Shown: piece after piece, positions 1 to 6,001 of the stretch | Numbering within the stretch: the first letter of the stretch is position 1 | Layout of the letters: the number at the start of each line of letters is the position of its first letter | DNA from: Chloroflexota bacterium | GTDB lineage: Bacteria; Chloroflexota; Dormibacteria; Dormibacterales; Dormibacteraceae | Assembly: GCA_005880525.1 (NCBI GenBank) | Contig: VBFW01000114.1 | Span: forward strand, 1 to 6,418 | Direction of reading: 5' to 3' | DNA length: 6,418 bases | Notes under the pieces: generated by a model | What the model saw: only the letters and a program-made list of their open reading frames with translations | What the model was told of the DNA's origin: nothing | The model's database searches: none | Made by a program: the position numbers and the translations under genes

Positions 1-269
1 CGCTGCCCCAGACCGCGCCGAGGCTCGGCACGCTCGGCGCGAACCTCGACACCGCCGGCGACGAGTACATGGAGTTCGTCGCCTTCACGTACCCGTACAA
101 CTGCACGGGCCAGCCGGCGATGTCACTGCCGCTGGGCATGGACAGCGCCGGGCTGCCGATCGGCGTGCAGCTCGTGGGGCCGCCACGCGGCGAATCCGTG
201 ATCCTCGGACTCGCCGCGCAGCTCGAGCAGGCGCTCCCGTGGAGCGCCCGGCGGCCTACGTCTATCTAA
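1..269 (+). CDS. Amidase-signature family hydrolase, C-terminal fragment
   Basis: This is the last 88 codons of an amidase-signature enzyme (hydrolysis of a C-N amide bond to an acid and ammonia or amine). The frame is open from base 3 and ends at TAA 267-269; the start and catalytic Lys/Ser/Ser core lie upstream of the window. What is visible is the typical end of the family: a FTYPYNCTGQPAMSLPLG stretch, then GLPIGVQLVGP, then a helix with the ILGLAAQLEQ pattern, and a terminal PW-ARRP. The family assignment rests on these C-terminal motifs, which do not fix the substrate; annotations such as acetamidase-like or 6-aminohexanoate-cyclic-dimer hydrolase-like would all be guesses. The fragment begins with no signal or membrane segment in view. 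It converges on the minus-strand amidase and overlaps it by 4 bases. ATG at 69 is internal to the domain and is not the start. Confidence 0.9.
   Translation, partial: LPQTAPRLGTLGANLDTAGDEYMEFVAFTYPYNCTGQPAMSLPLGMDSAGLPIGVQLVGPPRGESVILGLAAQLEQALPWSARRPTSI
266..269. other. 4-bp tail-to-tail stop-codon overlap of two amidase genes
   Basis: The bases CTAA hold the plus-strand stop TAA (267-269) and the minus-strand stop TAG (complement of 266-268). The two convergent coding regions therefore share four bases, and no hairpin-plus-T-run terminator is seen on either side. Transcription of one gene must run into the other unless termination is factor-dependent. Confidence 0.85.
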
Positions 270-1603
270 ATGTGACTCGGTGCAACCCGTCCTGGCATCA
301 CCCGGCGCTGCTTGACGCGCGTCGGCTCGCCCTTCGTGTTGAAGGGCAGCGTCGCCAGGAACGTCGGCTGCCGGCGCGCGTGGGTGACGGCCTCGAAACC
401 TGAGGCCAGCGTGATCAGCTTCGGCTCGCTGAACGCGGTGCCCATGAAGGAGATGCCCACAGGCACACCGAACGTCATGCCCATGGGGACGTTGATGATC
501 GGGTAGCCCACGATTGCCGCGGGCGATGAGCTGCCGAAGATGAAGTGGTCGGCGTTGATCAGGTCGGTCGGGAATGCCGGGCTGTCGGTGGGCGCGACGA
601 TGGCGTCGAGATTGTTGTCGGTGAGCAGCTTGTCGATGCCTTCGGTTGCGCCGATGAGCTTGTCGAATGCGATGGCCTGGTCATAGGACATGCCGAGCGG
701 CTGGACGACGCTCGTGCTTGTGATGTCGAACGTCTCCGCCAGGTCGAAGATCTCCTGGGCGAAGAACGGCATCTCCTTTGCGGCGTTGGCGTTGTCGAAG
801 TCGATCGCGGTCTGCAGGGTGCCCCCGGCGAGCGGGACGCCTGTGCGCGTCGCGAAGTACTTCTGCAGGTCGCCCTTGAAGTCGAAGAGCAGCACCGTGA
901 ACTCGGCGATGCCGCTGTTGATGTCGGAGATGTGTGGAAAGAAGACGTCGACGAGCGTTGCGCCGGCGTTCGACATGGCCGTCAGCGAGTCCTCGAATAC
1001 GGCGTCTGCGTGCGGGCTGAATCCCTCGAAGTCCCGGGCGACGCCGATTCGCGCGCCGTTGAGGCCGTGGGGATTTAGGAACGTGGTGTAGTCGGCCGGG
1101 ATCTTGTCGCGGTTGGCGCTGGTCGCGGGGTCTCGCGAGTCCGGCGTTCGTTGCGCGATCGCGCTGAGCACAGCGGCCGCGTCGGCCACGGTCCGGCAGT
1201 GCGGCCCGACCGTGTCCTGGGTGTGGCTGATGGGCACCACGCCGCCGCGGCTCGTGAGCCCGACGGTGGGCTTGATGCCGACTACGCCGTTCATGCTGGC
1301 CGGGCAGACGATGCTGCCGTCGGTCTCGCTGCCGATGCTGACCGCGGTGAAGTTCGCGGACGCCGCGGCGCCGCTGCCCGAGCTCGAGCCGCATGCGTTG
1401 CGGTCAAGGGCGTACGGGTTATTGCACTGGCCGCCCCTCCCCGACCAGCCGCTCGTGGAGAAGAACGATCGGAAATTCGCCCACTCGCTGAGGGTGGTCT
1501 TGCCGAGGATGACGGCACCCGCGGCGCGGAGATTGGCCGCGACCGCGGAGTCGTGAGCCGCGGGCGTGCCGACCAGACCGAGCGAGCCGGCCGCGGTCTG
1601 CAT
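266..1603 (-). CDS. Exported-type amidase (amidase signature family), catalytic domain; 5' end frameshifted
   Basis: This is the catalytic body of an amidase-signature hydrolase related to Tat-exported peptide amidase-like enzymes. Numbered from ATG 1603, it carries CGSSSGSGAA at residues 71-80 (glycine/serine loop with the cis-Ser), then GSETDGSIVCPAS at 91-103, with Ser97 the expected acyl nucleophile, and GIKPT--LTSR--VVPIS downstream. ATG 1603 cannot be the true start. The same frame continues upstream through NPDATAIAQSLDAERKAGH and LHGIPVLLKDNVDTGDK, which holds the catalytic Lys (codon 1630-1628), up to an in-frame TAG at 1736-1738. I see no ATG, GTG or TTG start between that stop and 1603. 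A product starting at 1603 would lack the triad lysine and should be inactive. The likely native start is ATG 1833, which is in another frame (see the 1724-1833 entry). After the usual family end near ARRQPTFLATLPF there is an Arg-rich tail of about 24 residues, possibly from a shifted stop. Family call is strong; functionality is doubtful. Confidence 0.85.
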   Translation of the reverse strand: MQTAAGSLGLVGTPAAHDSAVAANLRAAGAVILGKTTLSEWANFRSFFSTSGWSGRGGQCNNPYALDRNACGSSSGSGAAASANFTAVSIGSETDGSIVCPASMNGVVGIKPTVGLTSRGGVVPISHTQDTVGPHCRTVADAAAVLSAIAQRTPDSRDPATSANRDKIPADYTTFLNPHGLNGARIGVARDFEGFSPHADAVFEDSLTAMSNAGATLVDVFFPHISDINSGIAEFTVLLFDFKGDLQKYFATRTGVPLAGGTLQTAIDFDNANAAKEMPFFAQEIFDLAETFDITSTSVVQPLGMSYDQAIAFDKLIGATEGIDKLLTDNNLDAIVAPTDSPAFPTDLINADHFIFGSSSPAAIVGYPIINVPMGMTFGVPVGISFMGTAFSEPKLITLASGFEAVTHARRQPTFLATLPFNTKGEPTRVKQRRVMPGRVAPSHI

Positions 1604-1723
1604 CTTGTCGCCGGTGTCGACGTTGTCCTTGAGCAGGACCGGGATTCCGTGCAGCGGGCCTCTGACGTGACCCGCCTTCCTTTCTGCGTCGAGGCTCTGC
1701 GCGATAGCCGTCGCGTCGGGATT

Positions 1724-1833
1724 GCCGCTGGCAGGCTACGTACTACCGATAGCGCTGCCGCTCCCGCCACCGCCCCCGCGCCGAGCTTCAGAACATCGCG
1801 ACGGCTGAGCTCAGAGTCTGTGATTTCCCCCAT
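1724..1833 (-). pseudogene. Tat signal peptide fragment: displaced 5' end of the broken amidase gene
   Basis: From ATG 1833 the frame gives a textbook twin-arginine signal: ELSRRDVLKLGAGAVAGAAA, with RR at residues 11-12, Lys16 and a hydrophobic Ala/Gly/Leu/Val core at 17-31. An AGGAGGAGG ribosome binding site sits 7 bases upstream, so this is the genuine translation start. After about residue 33 the frame (SLPAAIPTRRLSRRAS...) stops resembling amidase, while the amidase continues in the adjacent frame from about 1735 (PASGNPDATAIAQ...). Relatives normally have about 40-60 residues between the Tat signal and the NPDA motif, including a helical segment of the pattern TI--LQ--M--G-LT---L; none of it is present here. 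The simplest reading is a deletion of 3n+1 bases with its junction at about 1724-1740. A real mutation and an assembly or base-call error cannot be separated from this sequence. The frame stays open to 1291, but that continuation is a shadow of the amidase. Confidence 0.75.
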
Positions 1834-1840
1834 TCCGCAG

Positions 1841-1849
1841 CCTCCTCCT
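1841..1849 (-). promoter_or_regulatory. Ribosome binding site for the Tat-amidase gene
   Basis: The minus strand reads AGGAGGAGG, an extended Shine-Dalgarno sequence, 7 bases before ATG 1833. It decides the gene start in favour of 1833, even though the catalytic frame is not continuous with it. Confidence 0.8.
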
Positions 1850-1870
1850 GGCTAATGCACGATCACATGA

Positions 1871-1929
1871 CCACTTCACGCTAGACACGACCGGGGCGCC
1901 TGTCAAAGTCCAAACGAGACGTGAAGTGG
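1871..1929. repeat. Perfect 10-bp inverted repeat flanking the amidase promoter (possible operator pair)
   Basis: CCACTTCACG at 1871-1880 is exactly matched by its reverse complement CGTGAAGTGG at 1920-1929, with a 39-base gap. The left arm covers the -10 edge and predicted start of the minus-strand promoter; the right arm lies about 14-23 bases upstream of its -35. An 11-base sequence at 1972-1982 matches 1920-1930 at 9 of 11 positions, 52 bases away in direct orientation, toward the divergent gene. The arms are too far apart for a compact terminator hairpin. A pair of sites for a DNA-binding regulator is the more natural reading, but this is inference. Confidence 0.45.
1878..1906 (-). promoter_or_regulatory. 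Housekeeping-type promoter for the Tat-amidase gene
   Basis: On the minus strand there is a perfect -35 hexamer TTGACA (complement of 1901-1906), a 17-base spacer and a -10 hexamer TAGCGT (complement of 1878-1883). TAGCGT keeps the three most conserved -10 positions (TA---T), as is common for primary-sigma promoters of GC-rich bacteria. The predicted transcript would start near 1871, giving a leader of about 38 bases that includes the AGGAGGAGG site. The left arm of a 10-bp inverted repeat overlaps the -10 edge and start point. Confidence 0.6.
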
Positions 1930-2036
1930 CGACGGCGACCAACCTTCCGGCCTGGATCGTTAACAGCAGAAGGTGACGTGGCAGTAGGCCCATACTCGCG
2001 CCAGTAATTCGGGCTTAAGTCGCGCTCCACCCGCCT

Positions 2037-2042
2037 GGAGGG
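2037..2042 (+). promoter_or_regulatory. Ribosome binding site for the large secreted protein gene
   Basis: GGAGGG lies 5 bases before ATG 2048. Together with the Sec signal peptide that begins exactly at this ATG, it supports 2048 as the true start. Confidence 0.7.
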
Positions 2043-2047
2043 CCTGT

Positions 2048-5000
2048 ATGCGCCGCACCTTGGGGGTACTCCGTTTGGCAGCCTTGGCTGTCGCCGGCCT
2101 TGTCGCGCTCGGAACACCCCTCCCCGCCCAGGCTGCTGCCTCCGGACCTAACGTCATCGCACCCGTCGGCACCGTCCAGGCGATGCTCGTCACGCCCAAG
2201 ACCCACGGCAAGTCTGCCGACCACCGGTCGGCGCCATTTCGAGCGAAGGATCCGACAGCGCTGCGGACGGCGAAAGCGCGGGCCCAAGCCCAGCGCTTCC
2301 CCCCCGCGCCTTCGACGCCCGTGCCGGCGTCCGCATCCCTCTACAACGGGCTGAACAGCCCCGGCCTGTCGGCCGCCGACCAGGGATATCAGCCGACGCC
2401 GCCCGACTCCACCGGCGCGGTCGGCCCCACTCGCTACCTCGAGTTCGTCAACAACCTCGTGGGGGTCTATGACAAGGCCAACCTCAACCAGCTGAGCTCG
2501 ACCGACCTGGCGACCTTCACGGCCGTGCCGTCGGGCCTGTACACGAGCGACCCGCAGATCCAGTGGGATCCATTGGGCAATCGCTGGTTCTACGGCGCGG
2601 TCGCGTTCAACGGGAACTTCACCAACAACTACCTGCTGTTCGGCTGGTCCAAGACGGCCGACCCGAGCGACCTGGCGAACGGGTGGTGCCGATACGCGAG
2701 CCCGACCGGCGCGATCATCGCCGACTACCCGAAGCTGGGCCACGACGCGAACTTCGTGACTTTCGGCGACAACCAGTACGACGGAAGCAAGTCGGGGCTT
2801 CCGTTTGTCACCGCGGACATCTGGGCGATCTCCAAGCCTGCCGCAAGCGCGACCACGTGCAGCGGGTCCGTGTCAGCCTCTCATTTCGCCGATGCGGCGC
2901 ATGTGCTGAAGAACTCCGACGGCACGGGGGCCTTCACGCCGGTGCCTGCGAACACCACCGACTCGCTCGCCAACGGCTACATCGTCGCGGCTCACGACGT
3001 GTCGGTCACGCCGCAGTCGAAGGTGATGGTGTGGCAGATGACACCGGGCCCCAAGCTGGTGGCCAAAGGCGACATCTCGGTCGGCGCTTCGTACAGCATT
3101 CCGGCCGGGGTGCCGCAGCCAGGCGTGCCCTACCTGATCGACAGCCTCGACGGGCGGCTCACGCAGGCGGTCGCTCACAACGACCCGTCCGCCGGCGCCG
3201 AGGCCGTGTGGACGCAGCAGACCGTCGCCGGCAGCGGCGGAAGGACCATCGTGCGCTGGTACGAGATCCTGCCGGGCGCGCTGAATATCCGCCAGCAGGG
3301 CCAGCTGTCCAGCGCCACCGACTACTACTGGAACGCGGCCATCTCGCCCTCGATCGCGGGCAACGACGCGATGATCGAGTACAACCGCGGCAGTTCGACG
3401 CTGCTCTCTTTGATCGGCGCGCAGACACGCACGAGCACTACGCCGCTCGGCCAGATGGACGCAGGCGAGGTGCTGCTCGGATCGAGCAGCGCGCCCGACC
3501 AGGAGACCGCGTTCCAGACCAACTGCACGCCCAACCCGTGCCGCTGGGGCGACTACTCCGGCGCCACGCCGGATCCGTCGAACCCAGGCGTCGTCTGGGG
3601 CAGCAACCAGGTCGACGGCGGGGCCATATTCGGCTTCGCTCAGTGGTCGACGCAGAACTTTGCGATCACGACCAACGGGCCGCCGCCTTCAGCGCCGGCC
3701 GCGCCCACCGGCCTGACCGCCACGGGGATAAGCGCCTCTCAGATCAATCTGAGCTGGAACGGATCCAGCGGCGCGACTTCGTACAAGATTCAGCGCTCGC
3801 CTGACGGCAGCACGGGCTGGACGCAGGTCGGCACCAGCTCCAGCACGACGTTCAGCGACACCGGGCTCAGCGCCGCGACCACCTACTTCTATCGCGTGAT
3901 CGCAAGCAACAGCGTCGGCGACTCACCGCCTTCGAGCACGGCGTCCGCCAGGACCGCGACCCTCATCGGGTACACGCAAGCGCCGCAGGGCAACTGGGTG
4001 GGCAGCTACGGCGCCAACGGCTACGCGCTGCTGGGCTGGAACGGGAGCAGTGACCTGGTGTCGCTGACTGGCGTCACCTTGACCCTCGACAACGGCCAGC
4101 GGTTTGAGTGGAGCGGCTCCACCACCGCGGTGCAGGCGCTGCAGAGTCCCGACGCCACCACGCGGCACGCGTCCAGCTGGTACGACGCGAGTCAGGTGCG
4201 CCTGCACCTGACGTTCTCGAGCGCGTTCAGCGGGACCCTGCACCTGTACGCGCTGGACTGGGACACCACGGGCCGGCGGGAGACCATCACCATCAACGAT
4301 GGGTCCGGCCCGCAGTCGGCGAACATCACTACCGACTTCTCGGGCGGCGCATGGGTCAATGCTCCGATCAACGTCGGCGCCGGCGGCACCGTCACGATCT
4401 CCGCCACGCAGACCGCCGGCCTGAACGCGGTCATCTCGGGCATCTTCCTGGGCGGCGGACCGCCGGCGCCCGCGGCGCCGACGGGCGTGACCGCGACGTC
4501 GGTCAGCGCCTCGCAGATCGGCGTCAGCTGGACTGCAGTCGCCAACGCGACCTCATACAAGATCCAGCGCTCGCCCGACGGCAGCACGGGATGGACGCAG
4601 GTTGGCACCAGCACCACCACGTCGTTCACCGACTCGGGTCTCAGCCCGGCAACGACCTACTTCTATCGCGTCATCGCCAGCAACAACGCTGGTGACTCGG
4701 CGCCTTCGGCCACCGCGTCCGCCACCACCGCCAACCTGCTGCCCTACGCGCAGGCGCCGCAAGGCAACTGGGTGGGCAGCTATGGAGCTAGCGGCTATGC
4801 GCTGCTGGGCTGGAACGGAAACAGCGACCTGGTCTCGCTGCCGGGTGCCACACTGACCGTCGACAACGGAACCGACTTCCTGTGGGGCACAACGGGCCTG
4901 GCGCAGGCGCTGCAGAGTCCTGACACGAGCACCCGCCGCGCATGCGCAATCTATGACGCGAGCCAGGTGCGCCTGCACCTGACCTTCCCAGCCGCATACA

Positions 5001-6001
5001 GCGGCAACCTCCACATCTACTTGCTGGACTGGGACAGCACCGCGCGGCGCGAGACCGTGACCATCAACGACGGCTCAGGTCCTCGCAGCGCCAACATCAC
5101 CACCGACTTCTCTCAAGGGGCGTGGGTCAACCTGGCGATCAGCGTCGGCGCCGGCGGCACGGTGAGCATCGCGGTCACGCAGACCGCTGGCGCCAACGCC
5201 GTGATCTCGGGCATCTTCCTCGGCGACGGGCCTCCTGCCCCGGCCGCGCCGGCAGGCGTCAGCGCCAGCCCGGTCAGCGCCTCCCAGATCGGCGTTTCGT
5301 GGACAGCCTCCAGCGGCGCCACGTCGTACAAGATCCAGCGCTCGCCCGACGGCAGCACCGGCTGGGCTCAGGTGGGCACGACCACCACGACATCGTTCAC
5401 CGACACGGGGTTGAGCCCCGCGACCACCTACTTCTATCGAGTGGTCGCCGGCAACAACAACGGCGACTCGCCGCCATCGAGCTCGGTCTCAGCCACCACC
5501 GCGAGCCTGCTTCCGTACAGCCAGGCGCCGCAAGGCAACTGGGTGGGCACCTACGGAGCGAGCGGCTACGCGCTGCTGGGCTGGAACGGAAACAGCAACC
5601 TGGTGTCTCTGCCCAACGCCACGCTGACCGTCGACAGCGGCGCCGACTTCCTGTGGGGCGGGACCTCAGCGATTCAGGCGCTGGAGAGCCCCGACACGGC
5701 GATCCGCCGGGCGTGCACGATCTACGACGCCAACCAGGTGCGGCTGCACCTCACGTTCTCGACGGCGTTCAGCGGCGCCATCCACCTGTACGCGCTCGAC
5801 TGGGACGGTCTCGGCAGGCGCGAGAGCATCACCATCAACGACGGCTCCGGTCCCCAGACCGCCAACATCACGACCGATTTCACGCAGGGTGCGTGGGTCA
5901 GCGCGAACATCAACGTCGCGGCCGGCGGCACCGTCAATGTCACGGTGACCAACACAGCCGGGACCGCCAACGCGGTGCTTTCGGGAATCTTCCTGGGCTA
6001 G
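2048..6001 (+). CDS. Large secreted multidomain protein: uncharacterised N-terminal domain plus three FN3/beta-module units
   Basis: A 1317-residue extracellular protein of unknown function. Residues 1-29 form a Sec signal peptide (RR near the N terminus, LAALAVAGLVALG core, AQA/A cleavage near 29). An Ala/Pro/Lys-rich linker follows to about 98. Residues 99 to about 540 are one domain with the motifs PPDSTGAVGP (118-127), SDPQIQWDP (167-175), DYPKLGHDANFVTFGD and CRWGDYSGATPDP (WGDYS at 500-504). I recognise this pattern from uncharacterised secreted bacterial proteins; a beta-propeller-like fold is a guess. Three tandem units follow. FN3 domains lie at about 545-637, 805-895 and 1062-1152, each with SYKIQRSPDGSTGW and TTYFYRV. 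Beta-rich modules lie at 638-804, 896-1061 and 1153-1317, each with QGNWVG, GYALLGWNG, QVRLHLTF, LDWD, TINDGSGP and SGIFLG. The protein ends exactly at the last module, with no LPXTG, C-terminal membrane helix or SLH domain, so release or non-covalent attachment is expected. I see no catalytic motif; a binding or adhesion role is plausible. The start is set by GGAGGG and the signal peptide. It is transcribed divergently from the amidase. Confidence 0.92.
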   Translation: MRRTLGVLRLAALAVAGLVALGTPLPAQAAASGPNVIAPVGTVQAMLVTPKTHGKSADHRSAPFRAKDPTALRTAKARAQAQRFPPAPSTPVPASASLYNGLNSPGLSAADQGYQPTPPDSTGAVGPTRYLEFVNNLVGVYDKANLNQLSSTDLATFTAVPSGLYTSDPQIQWDPLGNRWFYGAVAFNGNFTNNYLLFGWSKTADPSDLANGWCRYASPTGAIIADYPKLGHDANFVTFGDNQYDGSKSGLPFVTADIWAISKPAASATTCSGSVSASHFADAAHVLKNSDGTGAFTPVPANTTDSLANGYIVAAHDVSVTPQSKVMVWQMTPGPKLVAKGDISVGASYSIPAGVPQPGVPYLIDSLDGRLTQAVAHNDPSAGAEAVWTQQTVAGSGGRTIVRWYEILPGALNIRQQGQLSSATDYYWNAAISPSIAGNDAMIEYNRGSSTLLSLIGAQTRTSTTPLGQMDAGEVLLGSSSAPDQETAFQTNCTPNPCRWGDYSGATPDPSNPGVVWGSNQVDGGAIFGFAQWSTQNFAITTNGPPPSAPAAPTGLTATGISASQINLSWNGSSGATSYKIQRSPDGSTGWTQVGTSSSTTFSDTGLSAATTYFYRVIASNSVGDSPPSSTASARTATLIGYTQAPQGNWVGSYGANGYALLGWNGSSDLVSLTGVTLTLDNGQRFEWSGSTTAVQALQSPDATTRHASSWYDASQVRLHLTFSSAFSGTLHLYALDWDTTGRRETITINDGSGPQSANITTDFSGGAWVNAPINVGAGGTVTISATQTAGLNAVISGIFLGGGPPAPAAPTGVTATSVSASQIGVSWTAVANATSYKIQRSPDGSTGWTQVGTSTTTSFTDSGLSPATTYFYRVIASNNAGDSAPSATASATTANLLPYAQAPQGNWVGSYGASGYALLGWNGNSDLVSLPGATLTVDNGTDFLWGTTGLAQALQSPDTSTRRACAIYDASQVRLHLTFPAAYSGNLHIYLLDWDSTARRETVTINDGSGPRSANITTDFSQGAWVNLAISVGAGGTVSIAVTQTAGANAVISGIFLGDGPPAPAAPAGVSASPVSASQIGVSWTASSGATSYKIQRSPDGSTGWAQVGTTTTTSFTDTGLSPATTYFYRVVAGNNNGDSPPSSSVSATTASLLPYSQAPQGNWVGTYGASGYALLGWNGNSNLVSLPNATLTVDSGADFLWGGTSAIQALESPDTAIRRACTIYDANQVRLHLTFSTAFSGAIHLYALDWDGLGRRESITINDGSGPQTANITTDFTQGAWVSANINVAAGGTVNVTVTNTAGTANAVLSGIFLG
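3680..5998 (+). repeat. Three tandem in-frame repeats of an FN3 + beta-module unit
   Basis: Unit boundaries at the PP-x-APAAP hinge give units 3680-4459 (260 codons), 4460-5230 (257 codons) and 5231-5998 (256 codons). Conservation reaches the DNA level: a 32-base stretch at 4556-4587 recurs identically at 5327-5358, and a 28-base stretch around the QGNWVG codons is also shared by units 2 and 3. Units 2 and 3 are closer to each other (shared SQIGVSWTA, SFTD, LLPY, VDNG/VDSG-DFLWG and RRAC-IYDA) than to unit 1, which suggests the 2/3 duplication was the more recent. Unit 1 carries RHASSWYDA at the corresponding place. The array is a natural site for copy-number change by recombination and for assembly collapse. 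Confidence 0.9.
5998..6001. other. 4-bp tail-to-tail stop overlap (palindromic CTAG)
   Basis: The self-complementary CTAG provides TAG at 5999-6001 for the plus-strand secreted protein and TAG (complement of 5998-6000) for the minus-strand glycosyltransferase. There is no intergenic space, and I see no hairpin terminator in the neighbouring bases. Confidence 0.9.

Noticed and set aside
545..1556. Plus-strand open frames opposite the amidase (for example 545-1078, 690-1091, 1104-1556)
   Set aside because: These are antisense shadows of a well-supported amidase reading frame and show no independent features.
1291..1720. Continuation of the Tat-signal frame beyond the signal peptide
   Set aside because: The residues become Arg/Ser/Pro-rich and amidase homology sits in the adjacent frame, so only the first 35 or so codons are real protein sequence.
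1871..1929. Inverted repeat read as a terminator or attenuator hairpin
   Set aside because: The loop would be 39 bases and no T-run follows; it lies between divergent starts rather than after a gene.
1960..1996. TTAACA (1960-1965) and CATACT (1991-1996) as a promoter for the secreted protein gene
   Set aside because: Each hexamer resembles a -35 or -10 element, but the spacing of 25 bases is too long and no better partner is found at 16-19 bases, so I do not call a promoter.
1811..2211. Small minus-strand open frames across the divergent intergenic region
   Set aside because: There is no convincing RBS, and they overlap the promoter, the inverted repeat or the start of the secreted protein gene; composition is Arg-rich as expected for shadows.
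2563..3804. Long plus-strand open frame of 413 codons inside the large secreted protein gene
   Set aside because: Its translation is Arg/Gln/Pro-rich low-complexity sequence with no motifs, the usual out-of-frame shadow in GC-rich DNA; the overlapping frame has a signal peptide, RBS and conserved domains.
3680..5998. Tandem repeats as a CRISPR array or mobile element
   Set aside because: The units are about 770 bases, in frame and encode folded domains; there are no short repeats with unique spacers and no transposase or terminal repeats.
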